From positions 1 through 64,000 of the forward strand of contig NZ_LWDV01000009.1 of NCBI RefSeq assembly GCF_001693735.1: a stretch of 64,000 nucleotides of DNA, read 5' to 3'. The DNA comes from Orenia metallireducens (GTDB lineage Bacteria; Bacillota; Halanaerobiia; Halobacteroidales; Halobacteroidaceae). Below the pieces are notes generated by a model, which was not told the origin of the DNA, did no database searches, and worked only from the letters and a program-made list of their open reading frames with translations. The stretch's first letter is position 1; each line of letters begins with the position of its first letter. Made by a program: the position numbers and the translations under genes. Of this stretch, positions 51,418 through 61,607 are shown one piece after another.

Positions 51418-53197
51418 GAAAAGATTAATAAGTTTGATACTAGCATTTGCTATCATCATATTTTCAGCTCAAGTTATTGCTGAAGAAGAGTTGGTTACTT
51501 TACAAGTAAGGGATGGAGAGATTAAAGATGTATTGGTAATGCTAACAGATCAAAGTAGAATGAATTTGGTCCCTGATGAGACGGTAGAAGGAAGGGTTAC
51601 TCTAAATTTAACAGATGTTAAGTTAAAGGATGCTCTAGAGACGTTGACTATAGCTTATGGCTATAAGTTTGAAAAGATAAATGATAATACCTATTTAGTC
51701 AGTAAGAAGGAGTTTGAGCAACCCTTAGAGGTTGAGGTAAAAGATAATTTGTTATCTATCCATATCAGTAATGGAGAGATTAGAAGTATATTAAAGGAGA
51801 TTGCTCAGCAAGCAGAGATTAATATTATTATGGATAATTCAGTCAAGGGGCGAGTCTCTATTGATTTAGATAATGTTCCTTTAAAAGAAGGATTGATGAA
51901 TCTTTTAGAGGTTAATGGCTTTGCTTTAAGTGAACATAATCAAATCTATCGGGTGATTAAGGTTGGTGAGAGTAATTCTAGAAGAAACTTAGCTATTTCA
52001 GTAATCGATGAACAGGTAAGTATCGATGTGGAGCAGGCTGATATTAGTGAGGTTTTGCGGACTATTGCTAAGTTAAGTGGGAAGGATATGGCTCTATATG
52101 GTGGGGTTCGAGAGAGAATTGACCTTAAGATAGAAGACCGTTCTATTGAGGAAGCCATTGAGATTATCTTATCGGGAACACGCTTTACTTATAGTAAAGT
52201 CAATGATATCTATTTAATTGGGGATAAGAGTGTTAGTAGCCCTACATCCTCTTTATTTACTACAGATGCTTTAATTCCCTTGCGTTATTTAGAGGCTGAG
52301 CAGGTACCGAAGTTATTACCAAATAGTTTAGCTAGCACCAATGTAAAGGTCTTTAAAGAGCAGAATGCTATCTTGGTAACAGGGACTGAAGATGATCTTA
52401 AGGATTTAAAGAAATTTATTGCTAAGATCGATCAGAAGATTCCCCAAATTGTGGTGGAAGCATTAATTTTAGATATATCCCATAATGAAGGTGAAAGTCC
52501 ACAAGCAAAGTTGGGTATCGATTATGATGATGAAAGAACTCTATTTGATAGTGTATCAGGGTTTTTAAATTATAAGTCAGTCTTAGAGTTACCCAAGGAC
52601 TTTTATGTAACTTTACAGTCCCTTGTAAATGCAGGACAGGTTACTGTTAAGGCAAATCCTAATATTACCACCTTAAATGGTCAACAGGCAAGGATTAATG
52701 TAGATACAGTTGAGTATTATCAGGTGGTTAAGAGAGATGATGATGATGAAGAGACTATAGATTATCAGAGTATTAATACTGGGGTTACCTTAGATGTTAC
52801 CCCATGGGTCAGTAGTACTGGAGAGATTACCTTGAAGTTGAATCCAACTGTCAGTAATCCAGGTACACGTCCAAAATCTGGTCCTCCTAATGTTAATAGT
52901 AGAGAGATTACTACTACCGTTAGAGTCAAAGATGGAGAGACGATTGTATTAGGAGGACTGATTAGAGATGAGAGTACTACTACTGAATCCAAAGTACCTA
53001 TCTTAGGGGATATTCCATTATTAGGTAAACTATTTAGGAGTAGCAGTAATGAGTTGAAGCAGACAGAGCTAGTAATCTATATTACTCCTCATGTACTTGA
53101 TGAAGATAATATGGAGGTAGAACAGAAGAAGCAAGAGATGTTAGATAAAGTAGAGGAAGAGATGGAGAAGGGAGAAAAATTGATAAATAAAGATTAG
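51407..53197 (+). CDS. gspD: Type II secretion secretin GspD with three N-terminal STN-like repeats
   Basis: A 596-residue outer-membrane secretin. A signal peptide (about 1-25, ending V-I-A) is followed by three tandem STN/N0-like modules (about 28-97, 108-182, 197-272), each with the pattern V-x-x-G-E-I-x-x-V-L followed by R-V-x-L-D/N-L. An N1-like module (about 287-352) and the secretin domain (about 371-575) follow, the latter with N-T-G-V-x-L-D-V-T-P, V-x-D-G-E-T-I-V-L-G-G-L and P-I-L-G-D-I-P-L-L-G-K-L-F. ATG 51407 is chosen because AAGGTGA lies upstream; the longer ORF start is in the gspM end. It shows that the host has an outer membrane. Confidence 0.93.
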   Translation: MSNKKRLISLILAFAIIIFSAQVIAEEELVTLQVRDGEIKDVLVMLTDQSRMNLVPDETVEGRVTLNLTDVKLKDALETLTIAYGYKFEKINDNTYLVSKKEFEQPLEVEVKDNLLSIHISNGEIRSILKEIAQQAEINIIMDNSVKGRVSIDLDNVPLKEGLMNLLEVNGFALSEHNQIYRVIKVGESNSRRNLAISVIDEQVSIDVEQADISEVLRTIAKLSGKDMALYGGVRERIDLKIEDRSIEEAIEIILSGTRFTYSKVNDIYLIGDKSVSSPTSSLFTTDALIPLRYLEAEQVPKLLPNSLASTNVKVFKEQNAILVTGTEDDLKDLKKFIAKIDQKIPQIVVEALILDISHNEGESPQAKLGIDYDDERTLFDSVSGFLNYKSVLELPKDFYVTLQSLVNAGQVTVKANPNITTLNGQQARINVDTVEYYQVVKRDDDDEETIDYQSINTGVTLDVTPWVSSTGEITLKLNPTVSNPGTRPKSGPPNVNSREITTTVRVKDGETIVLGGLIRDESTTTESKVPILGDIPLLGKLFRSSSNELKQTELVIYITPHVLDEDNMEVEQKKQEMLDKVEEEMEKGEKLINKD

Positions 53198-53282
53198 AAA
53201 GTGTTAAATTTATTGACTATTTAACTATAATATTTTTGAATAAAAATAATTAAATGTTAATGTAATTGATTTCTAAAAAATC

Positions 53283-53311
53283 TTGATAATTATAGGTTTA
53301 TTTAGTAAAAT
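53283..53311 (+). promoter_or_regulatory. Promoter of the riboswitch-controlled giant gene
   Basis: TTGATA (53283-53288) and TAAAAT (53306-53311) are exactly 17 bases apart, giving a start near 53318, about 65 bases before the riboswitch core. Confidence 0.7.
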
Positions 53312-53382
53312 ATACTGAAAGAAGATAAATATTCTTCTATTTGAGGTATTGATTAATAAATTAAATAAAAATTATTTCCTTA

Positions 53383-53470
53383 CGAAAAAGGCACACTTAC
53401 TGAAAGGTAGGGTCGCAAAGTTATGAGTCTACGGCATAGTAATATGCTAAGATTGTCAGACTACCGAAAG
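53383..53470 (+). ncRNA. Cyclic di-GMP-I riboswitch (GEMM-I)
   Basis: The conserved aptamer core is present: AAAGGCACAC, then stem P1b CTTAC/GTAGG closed by a GAAA-containing loop (53397-53412), GGGTCGCAAAG (53410-53420), and P2 AGTCT/AGACT with inner GCATA/TATGC (53425-53462), ending ACCGAAAG. This follows the GEMM-I consensus (GGCAAAC, GAAA tetraloop, GGGACGCAAAGC). It lies in the leader of the 2678-residue protein gene and is followed by a terminator, so it likely controls transcription by c-di-GMP. Whether ligand turns expression on or off is not settled. Confidence 0.87.
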
Positions 53471-53480
53471 AGATTTGGAG

Positions 53481-53525
53481 AACCCTATTTCTTTCATTTA
53501 GTTTGTGGGAGAGATAGGGTTTTTA
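53481..53525 (+). terminator. Riboswitch expression-platform terminator
   Basis: AACCCTATTTCT (53481-53492) pairs with AGAGATAGGGTT (53510-53521) with one mismatch and a 17-base loop, followed by TTTT. It starts 10 bases after the aptamer and sits before the gene's ribosome binding site. Confidence 0.82.
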
Positions 53526-53570
53526 GAGTTAAGATTTATAAATAAATAATTTATAGAAAGGAGAAAGAGA

Positions 53571-56500
53571 ATGAAGTGTCATTTAAAGATTAAAATAGTA
53601 TTAGCATTGTTGATGTTGTTATTTCTAGTTTCTTTTGAAATTGATGCTAGGGATATAACAGGAAATGAAACCTTCAATAATCTTATAATAAGTAGAGGAA
53701 GTACTTGGAGGATAACTAAAAATGGTGATGTCACTTTGACAGTTAAGGGTAATTTTATTATAGAGGAAGGGGCTACACTAACCTATAATAAAGCAAATAA
53801 AAATAAATTTACTGTAACAATTAATGTTAGTGGAAATACTGAAATTTATGGAACTATTGATTTAGCTGGGAAAGATGGCAGTAAAGGTGCTGGCAATGGT
53901 CATGATGCCGGAAGCCCTGGCGAAAATGGTGGGCATGGAAAGAATCTAACAATCAATACAAGAGAGGGTTATTTTAAGATACAGGGTAAAATAACGACAA
54001 AAGGTGGTAATGGAGGAAAAGGTGGAGATGGTGATGATGGAAGTGGCGCCCATGATAAAGATTCTGGTGGGCATGGTGGTGATGGTGGTGATGCTGGAAA
54101 GATAAAAATTGTGGCTAAGCAGTTCATAGGCAATAGTGATTCAGAAAGAGGTGCAGAAATTAATTCTCAGAAAGGAAGTAAAGGAGCCGATGGATGGCCA
54201 TATTATAGTGGGAGTTATACCGCTACAGATGGTATAGCAGAAAATCCCATGATAATAATAGGTTACGGTCATACCAATATTTGGGGATATAGATTTCATG
54301 TTTCAAAAATGTATCTAGTTCCACGGAAATCTGATAGTAATTTCATAGAAAAAAATGTAATAGCCCCAGCAGAAAGAGAGTTAGCAGATGTATTAAAAGA
54401 AAAAGAGTACACCTACACTATGGATTTAAAGAAAAATACAGCCTTCTTCTTATATGACATTTATACTGTTCATTTTAAAGTAAAGGTTAATAACAATATT
54501 TATCCAGATGCTAATATAACTAAAGATAATCTTGCCCCTAATCCTATCAGAAATATTACTATAGATGATAAAAGAGGAAGTGAGATATTTATCAATAATC
54601 CTACTCCCACAGTGAAATGGGACAAGGTTGTAGATGCTGAAGGACAGAAAGCAATGGATGGTACTAAGGTACCCGTTAGTGGGATTAAGAATTACCGGTT
54701 CACCATTTATTCACAACGAAATGGTAGTAAGATTTATTCAAAGAATATTATGCAAGTAACAGGTGGGGCAAATTATTTAGCAGAAAGAACAAATTATTTA
54801 GCTGATGGAACTTATCAGGTATCTTTACAGGCATGGGACAATGCTGATAACTTCAATGAAAAAGCTAGGCTTAATTTTACTATCGATACAGTAGATCCTT
54901 CTACTCCAGTATTAGATGCTCCTGAAATTGGAACTCAAAGTTTTACTATCAATTGGCAGGCATCAACTGATAATATAAGTGGAGTAGCTAATTATGAAAT
55001 TGAATTTTATGATGAATATAACAACCCTTTGCTAAAAGGTGAAGCCGCAGCAACAGAAGATATGGGTAGCTATACAGTAACTGAGACTGATTATAAAAAT
55101 AATTTCAGACCGAATCAAAAGGTTATCTATAGAGTCAGAGCTGTTGATAAAGCAGGTAATAAATCAGCTATGGATGAGGGGAGCTTAGTAACTGCTCCAG
55201 CAACTGCTAGCATAAAAACTCCTATAAGTACAGGAGGAGAGTATGGAAACTATTATGTAAGAGTAGAAATACCTTCTTTAGAAGAGAAAGCAGATAGATA
55301 TCGTATTCTTAGAAAAGGGGCTAGTCAAACAAGTTTTAAAGAAGTGAAAAGTTGGTTCTCGATTACACAAAATGAGGAAATTTTCATAGATCGAGATTCT
55401 TTATTAGAGAAGCATGGTAAGTATGAATATAAGGTTGAAACGATCAATTCTGCAGGAGATCAGAATACAATTCAATCAAGTAGAGAATATTCGGTTCAGA
55501 TTAAAAATAACAAACCACAATCTCAAGGTTTAATAGCACCCAAAAGTGGTAGTAAATTCAATGATCGCAGTAAAGAATATAGTATTCTACCTTTTAGCGA
55601 TGGAGATAGAGATGGACTTGATTATGAATTTATTTTAGAATATATGGATGCTAATGGGGATTGGATTGTAAGTAATCAACTAGATGAGACAACCTTTAAT
55701 AAAAATTCAGATCAAGTCAGTATCATGGCTAAGAATTTAGATGAAGGTGGGTATCGTTGGAGTGTTGAAGTAGATGATGGTTATGATACAGTAACCACAG
55801 ATTATTATTACTTTATGACTGATTATACAGCACCTAAAAGCCCTGATTTTACTTTATTAGAAGCTAATATCGACAGTGATGGTATAGCAAATATTGATGA
55901 TAATGTATTATATACTAATAATCAAAGTCTAACTTTAAAGAATATAATAGTAGCTAATGATGTAGAAGAGGTTAGAGTGTATGAAGATGATAGATTATTG
56001 ACTACAGCTGTACCTATCAATCAAAAAATTAGTAATTTAGAGGTAACCTTAAATTCTATAGAAGGAAGAAGAGAGATTAGGCTTACAGCTATAGATGATG
56101 TTGGCAATGAAAGCTCTGCTAGAGTAATAACTACTATTTACGATCAACAAGCTCCTAACAATCCAAGTGACTTTACATATAAAGGAGGCTTAAATTCACT
56201 AACAATTAATTGGAATCAGCCGACTGATCAAGGGGAGAGTGGAGTTGATTATTATAGGCTAGAGTATAAAAGAATTAATCAACAAGATGCTACCTTTATA
56301 GCTATAAATAAGGTTAATAATACTCAATATAGTATAACAGGTCTTGACTATAATGAACCGATTTGGGTTAGAATTAAAGCAGTTGATAAAGCAGGAAATG
56401 AAAGTACTAGCTGGTTAACTAAGAGTAATGGTTATTATGGGTATTCTTTGCCAGAAGAAGGTGTTATCTTAAATCAGAGTTTTAACTATGGGGAGAGTAT

Positions 56501-59500
56501 AGATGGTGGTTATGACCATACTGTTAATTTAACTTTAAAGCCAGTAAAGGCGGCTGCCTTTAAAATAAGGTGGCAAGAACTTAATAGTGCTAGTAACCCT
56601 ATCCAAGAGAGTGAATGGATAACCAATAGCAATCAAGAGAGTTTTATTAGTCAAGTTAAACCTCATAAACAATATAATTACTGGATAGTAACTAGAAATG
56701 GTCGAGGCGAGGAAGTTAAATCTGATATTTATGGTATTCAAGTACCAAATCATCAGCCAACAAAGCCTATAATTGATCAAGAGATTTATAAATATATTAA
56801 TCATCTGCCTATCGAGCTTCGAACAGCAAGAGTTATTGATTATGATCAAGATTTATTAAGTTATTACTTTACAGTAGTTGATAAGGCTGGTAACCCAATC
56901 GTTAATAAAGAACAGAGTAATATAGAAAATGGTGATAAGTTATCATATCAATTATTAGCTAGTGATTTAGTGGATGGTCAAAGCTATTGCTGGTGGGTCG
57001 AAGTAGAAGATGGGTATGGTGCGAATATTTCTTCAGAGATTATTACTTCGACAGTAGATTTAATTGCACCTAGTATTAATATAATTGAAGCTAATGAAGT
57101 TTATTTACCAGAACTAAGGATAGAAGTTCAAGTAAATGATAAAATCAGTGGAATCAAAGAGATTAAGTATTATTGGAATGAAGAAGATAATCCAACAACC
57201 ATAAACCTAGGAGCAGGTATATATCAAAAAGATATTAGTATTGAAGCTCTTCACGGAAATAATATACTTTACTTACAAGCAGTTGATCATGCAGGAAATG
57301 AAACTAATCTTTTGAGTAGAAGGTATTTGATAGATAAGACAAAGCCCCAGATAGAGGATTTTAGTCTGGCAGGGCAGTTAGTTGATGGTCAATATTATAC
57401 AACCAATTCAAATAGCTTATATGGAAGTTGGGAATTTATTGAACCTGAAACAGGCATCGATTATTATAAATATGCTGTAATAACAAAGGATGAGGTTAGT
57501 CAAATAGATTCTTTAGCAATAGATAGATTTGTGACAGTTGATACTAATGAGATGGAAGGTGATTTTGACCAAGTTATAGAGATCTCATTAGAAGAAGGTA
57601 GGGAATATTATTTAGTTATTGAGGGTGTAAATAAAGTAGGAAGAAGTAGTGGGTTGATAATTAGTAAAAATGGAGTGGTCATTGATTCTAAGCCACCTGT
57701 GATTACTGATATTCAATTAGATAATGTAGTTGATTATGGAAGTAAAGTTTATCTTAATGATTTAGCTGGGTTGAGTATGAGTGCAGATATAAGTGATACT
57801 GGTAGCGGAATTGCTCAGACCGGATATGCTTTAGCCAAGGACATTAACCAATTAGAAACAGTAGTTTGGTATACTAGTTTAGCAGAATTAAAGAATTTAG
57901 CTCAAGTTGAGGATGGAGAAAGCTATTATTTAGCGATTAAAGCTAAGGACAAATTAGGACAAGAGATGATTGAATATAGTAAGCCAATAATTATCGATCA
58001 GACAGCACCAGAGATAAATAAATTAATAGCTGGTAATGAACTAGAGATTGATTCGCCAAGTGATCTTTATGAAGTCAAACCTGGTTATAAGATTCCAATT
58101 ACTCTTGAAATAAGCGATGAAAGTGACTTAGCTAATATTACTTACTCTATTGGAAGAAGTCCAGGAGACAATAGTGTTAGTAATGAGATTTATCCAGATA
58201 AGAATGGCTGGATAGAACTAGATACCAATCTTATACAACAGTTTATAATAGATGAAGAGTTAAGTGATGGAACCTATTATTTAAATATCAAAGTCAAGAA
58301 TAAAGCTAATTTAGTTACAGAATTTAGTAGTAATCCAATCAAGGTAAATAGTAATATTCAACCAAGACCTGAAGTAATAGATGATGGTGCTTTTACAGCA
58401 AATAATAAGGAATTACATTTTAGCTGGAATTTTACAGATACACCAGATGAAGTTGTAGCTTATGAATATCAAATTGTTGATAAAGAGAGTAATCTCGTTA
58501 AGAATTGGCAACAGGTAGCTATACAGACTGCAGGTAATAGTCAAAGTCTAATAGTAGAGAATTTAGACCTTGAAGATAATATGAAATATTTTATTAAGGT
58601 AAGAGCATTGTATCAAGAAAGTAGTTATTCTGAAGTTGGTTTAAGTGATGGTATTGTAGTTGATACTACTGTTCCAACTGGCTTGCTTATTGATGATGGA
58701 GAATATATAGCTGGCAATAAGCTTCACCTAAAATGGGAGGCTGAAGATAATGAATCACCAATTAGTAAGTATCAGGTTAAGGTTGGTACAAGCCCTGGTG
58801 CTAATGATATAACAGGTGATTGGATTGAATTGGATAACTCTGGAGAAGGGATAGTAGAAGGATTAGAGTTAACTACTAATCAGGTATATTTCACTACTTT
58901 AAGGGTACTTAATTCTGCTGGGTTAATTGCAGAAACCACTAGTGATGGTTTTAGAGTAGATAAGACACCGCCACCTGTTCCAATGGTTTTAGATGGTGGA
59001 AGTTATAACAATGAAAAATATCTTGCTTTTGATTGGAATTGGAGTAAGACAGATTCTCAATCAGGAATTAAAGAGTATCAATATGCTTTATTGACCAAAA
59101 GAGAGGTTACCAATAATACCAACTGGCAATCTGCAGCCTTAAATAGGGAAGTAGAACTTAGTGAAGGTCTAATAGATGGTCAGAAATACTATTTAGCTGT
59201 TAAAGCAATTAATGGTGCTGGAATGATCTCTATTGGTTATAGTGATGGAATCTTAATAGATACTAGTAAGCCAAATCCACCAGAAGTAGATGATTTTGTA
59301 GACTATCAATTGATAGATAATAATTCTCTATCGGCTCATTTTACTGCTTCTGATGATGAGTCTGGTATTGATCATTATGAATACTCTATAGGAACCTTTA
59401 ATAATCGTGACTTGATTATTTCCAATAAAGGGTTTAGTGGAGAAGATATTACCGAGGCAGGATTAAGCTTAGATAAAGGTGAGATATACTTTACTACGGT

Positions 59501-61607
59501 AAAAGCGATTAATGGTGCAGGTTTAGTATCAATGGAGAGTATGAGTGATGGGATAAAGATTATTGATGGTTCTCCAGAAATTTATAATGTTAAAGATTAC
59601 GGTGATTTTACAACTTTTGCAGATAAGATTATTGTTAGTTGGGATTATAAGTCTTCTGATGTGCCTATTGATTATTATGAAGTTGCTGTTAGTACTTCTG
59701 CTAATGAAAGTAATTTTAATTGGACGAAGGTAACTAAGCAACAACTAGTTATTACTCCAGAATTGATAGGTTTAGAGAGTTTTGAAGATGGTATGAAGTA
59801 TTATGTGTATATTAGAGGTATCAATAGAGCTGGAATTAAGACTCCAACTAGCAAGTTAGGTAAGACTGATGGAATTGTAGTCGATAGTACCCCTCCATCT
59901 AAGCCACAGATTAAGCATGATGATGATTATACAACTACTGATTTTAAAATAGAGTGGAAAAGTATAGAAGATGATACAGAGATTGTTGCGTATCGTTATG
60001 CAATTGGTACAAGTAGAGGTGGAACAGAGATTACTAATGGGTGGCAGTATGTGAGTACTAATCAAGAACTATATAGCAGAGTACTGAAATTAGATTTAAA
60101 TCATAATCAACGTTATTATCTAACGGTTCAATCTAAGAATATAGCAGGTCTTTGGTCAGAATTGGGCTATGATGATGGAGTGATTGCTGATTTAACTTCT
60201 CCACTTATACCGGTATTAGAATATAACAATAACTATATTACTAGTTTAGAGGAGATAAGGAATATTACTTGGGAGTCAGATGATCCTGAGACTGGAATTA
60301 CAGGATATAGATATCAAGTGGTTCAAAGTAAAGAAGGTTTAGATTGGACAGGTATTGAAGAGTATGAAACTACCAAGAAGCAATTAACGATTGATATTGG
60401 TAATCTAAATTTGATAGAGGATGAGAAGTATTATGTGGGATTACAAGTTAGAAATCGTTTAGGAGTTTGGTCTAAAACAGGATTTAGTCAGCAATTGACA
60501 GTGGATACAATTTTACCAGAGATATATCTTGAAAATCAAGATAAAGAAATGGTTACTAATTCAGGACAAATAGATGTGCCATGGCAAGTTAGTGAGGAGG
60601 CTATAGTATATTATCGAGTGATAAGACCTGATGGAAGTATGAATCCAGAAGTGGGTTATCATAAGCAAGATGGACAGGCTAATATTCTTTATAATTATCA
60701 ATTTGATGAGCTTTTAGAAGGAAGCTATAAGTTAGAACTATATGGAGTTGATTTGGCAGGAAATACAGGTCAGAAGGTAACCCAAGAGATTCGTTTAAAT
60801 GCTAAACCTAGGATAAATGTCGGTAGTGATCTAGCTACCTTTAAAGGAAGAGTAGTTGATTTTGCAGCAATGGTATCAGATCCAGATGGAGAAGTTGTTA
60901 AATACATTTGGAGTTTTGGTGATGGTAGTGAGGTCTCTAACCAAAAAGCACCAGCTCATTTTTACTCAGAGCTTGGTAGTTATCAAGTTACTTTAACCTG
61001 TATCGATAATGATGGAGGAGAGAGTTCAGATAGTTTATGGATAGAGGTTACAAATACTACTGAGGGTAGTCTGGTAATGGATGAGAGTTGGTTTGGAGAG
61101 ATGAATATTACAGGAACGGTTATAGTTCCAACTTGGATTAACTTAACTATTGAACCTGGTACTAAAATTACTTTCCCAAGGGATACTAGTTTAATTATTT
61201 ATGGTAATTTGAAGGTTGAAGGAATAGACAGTAAACAAATCATCTTTACTACATCTTCAATAATAGAAGAATGGGAAGGGATTAAGATTGATAGTAGTAT
61301 AAGCCAAATTAGTGTAGAAGAATCCATTATTGAGAATGCTAAGCGAGGGATTACCTTAAATGAAAGTAATGGAGAGTTCAATAATCTAACTTTAAGAAAT
61401 AATAAGGTAGGTATCCATCTAATTAATTCTTCTCCAGTAATTCAATATAGCCAAATTTTAAATAATGAGCTTTATGGAATTAAAGAGGATGGAGATTCTA
61501 ATCCAGAGTTACTTGGAAATTATTTTGATGGAAATAAAGCAGGAGATTATTATGATAGTAGATTAACTATTCTTATCTTTGATGAATTGTTGGATTTAAA
61601 TAGGTAG
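53571..61607 (+). CDS. Giant secreted multi-domain protein with Fn3/Ig-like repeats, PKD and beta-helix
   Basis: A 2678-residue exported protein. A signal peptide ends near residue 27 (I-D-A). A beta-rich region (28-100) and a Gly/Asp-rich, collagen-like segment follow (about 100-190, G-G-N-G-G-K-G-G-D-G). Then come about twenty beta-sandwich modules of roughly 95-110 residues (about 320-2405), each ending in a V-D-x-T-x-P-type junction with a Y-Y-L-x-V-K-A-x-N-x-A-G strand. Next are a PKD domain (about 2410-2495, W-S-F-G-D-G-S) and a right-handed beta-helix region (about 2500-2678). No LPXTG or membrane anchor is visible. It is a probable surface adhesin or matrix protein under c-di-GMP control, and the adjacent type II system is its likely exporter. 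GAAAGGAG precedes the ATG. Confidence 0.9.
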   Translation: MKCHLKIKIVLALLMLLFLVSFEIDARDITGNETFNNLIISRGSTWRITKNGDVTLTVKGNFIIEEGATLTYNKANKNKFTVTINVSGNTEIYGTIDLAGKDGSKGAGNGHDAGSPGENGGHGKNLTINTREGYFKIQGKITTKGGNGGKGGDGDDGSGAHDKDSGGHGGDGGDAGKIKIVAKQFIGNSDSERGAEINSQKGSKGADGWPYYSGSYTATDGIAENPMIIIGYGHTNIWGYRFHVSKMYLVPRKSDSNFIEKNVIAPAERELADVLKEKEYTYTMDLKKNTAFFLYDIYTVHFKVKVNNNIYPDANITKDNLAPNPIRNITIDDKRGSEIFINNPTPTVKWDKVVDAEGQKAMDGTKVPVSGIKNYRFTIYSQRNGSKIYSKNIMQVTGGANYLAERTNYLADGTYQVSLQAWDNADNFNEKARLNFTIDTVDPSTPVLDAPEIGTQSFTINWQASTDNISGVANYEIEFYDEYNNPLLKGEAAATEDMGSYTVTETDYKNNFRPNQKVIYRVRAVDKAGNKSAMDEGSLVTAPATASIKTPISTGGEYGNYYVRVEIPSLEEKADRYRILRKGASQTSFKEVKSWFSITQNEEIFIDRDSLLEKHGKYEYKVETINSAGDQNTIQSSREYSVQIKNNKPQSQGLIAPKSGSKFNDRSKEYSILPFSDGDRDGLDYEFILEYMDANGDWIVSNQLDETTFNKNSDQVSIMAKNLDEGGYRWSVEVDDGYDTVTTDYYYFMTDYTAPKSPDFTLLEANIDSDGIANIDDNVLYTNNQSLTLKNIIVANDVEEVRVYEDDRLLTTAVPINQKISNLEVTLNSIEGRREIRLTAIDDVGNESSARVITTIYDQQAPNNPSDFTYKGGLNSLTINWNQPTDQGESGVDYYRLEYKRINQQDATFIAINKVNNTQYSITGLDYNEPIWVRIKAVDKAGNESTSWLTKSNGYYGYSLPEEGVILNQSFNYGESIDGGYDHTVNLTLKPVKAAAFKIRWQELNSASNPIQESEWITNSNQESFISQVKPHKQYNYWIVTRNGRGEEVKSDIYGIQVPNHQPTKPIIDQEIYKYINHLPIELRTARVIDYDQDLLSYYFTVVDKAGNPIVNKEQSNIENGDKLSYQLLASDLVDGQSYCWWVEVEDGYGANISSEIITSTVDLIAPSINIIEANEVYLPELRIEVQVNDKISGIKEIKYYWNEEDNPTTINLGAGIYQKDISIEALHGNNILYLQAVDHAGNETNLLSRRYLIDKTKPQIEDFSLAGQLVDGQYYTTNSNSLYGSWEFIEPETGIDYYKYAVITKDEVSQIDSLAIDRFVTVDTNEMEGDFDQVIEISLEEGREYYLVIEGVNKVGRSSGLIISKNGVVIDSKPPVITDIQLDNVVDYGSKVYLNDLAGLSMSADISDTGSGIAQTGYALAKDINQLETVVWYTSLAELKNLAQVEDGESYYLAIKAKDKLGQEMIEYSKPIIIDQTAPEINKLIAGNELEIDSPSDLYEVKPGYKIPITLEISDESDLANITYSIGRSPGDNSVSNEIYPDKNGWIELDTNLIQQFIIDEELSDGTYYLNIKVKNKANLVTEFSSNPIKVNSNIQPRPEVIDDGAFTANNKELHFSWNFTDTPDEVVAYEYQIVDKESNLVKNWQQVAIQTAGNSQSLIVENLDLEDNMKYFIKVRALYQESSYSEVGLSDGIVVDTTVPTGLLIDDGEYIAGNKLHLKWEAEDNESPISKYQVKVGTSPGANDITGDWIELDNSGEGIVEGLELTTNQVYFTTLRVLNSAGLIAETTSDGFRVDKTPPPVPMVLDGGSYNNEKYLAFDWNWSKTDSQSGIKEYQYALLTKREVTNNTNWQSAALNREVELSEGLIDGQKYYLAVKAINGAGMISIGYSDGILIDTSKPNPPEVDDFVDYQLIDNNSLSAHFTASDDESGIDHYEYSIGTFNNRDLIISNKGFSGEDITEAGLSLDKGEIYFTTVKAINGAGLVSMESMSDGIKIIDGSPEIYNVKDYGDFTTFADKIIVSWDYKSSDVPIDYYEVAVSTSANESNFNWTKVTKQQLVITPELIGLESFEDGMKYYVYIRGINRAGIKTPTSKLGKTDGIVVDSTPPSKPQIKHDDDYTTTDFKIEWKSIEDDTEIVAYRYAIGTSRGGTEITNGWQYVSTNQELYSRVLKLDLNHNQRYYLTVQSKNIAGLWSELGYDDGVIADLTSPLIPVLEYNNNYITSLEEIRNITWESDDPETGITGYRYQVVQSKEGLDWTGIEEYETTKKQLTIDIGNLNLIEDEKYYVGLQVRNRLGVWSKTGFSQQLTVDTILPEIYLENQDKEMVTNSGQIDVPWQVSEEAIVYYRVIRPDGSMNPEVGYHKQDGQANILYNYQFDELLEGSYKLELYGVDLAGNTGQKVTQEIRLNAKPRINVGSDLATFKGRVVDFAAMVSDPDGEVVKYIWSFGDGSEVSNQKAPAHFYSELGSYQVTLTCIDNDGGESSDSLWIEVTNTTEGSLVMDESWFGEMNITGTVIVPTWINLTIEPGTKITFPRDTSLIIYGNLKVEGIDSKQIIFTTSSIIEEWEGIKIDSSISQISVEESIIENAKRGITLNESNGEFNNLTLRNNKVGIHLINSSPVIQYSQILNNELYGIKEDGDSNPELLGNYFDGNKAGDYYDSRLTILIFDELLDLNR

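Noticed and set aside
54000-54120. CRISPR-like or tandem DNA repeat
   Set aside because: The GGTGGTGATGG-type repetition is coding sequence for the Gly/Asp-rich segment of the giant protein; repeats are short and irregular with no spacers.
56535-56849. 104-residue minus-strand ORF inside the giant protein gene
   Set aside because: Antisense shadow rich in Ile/Asn with no ribosome binding site.
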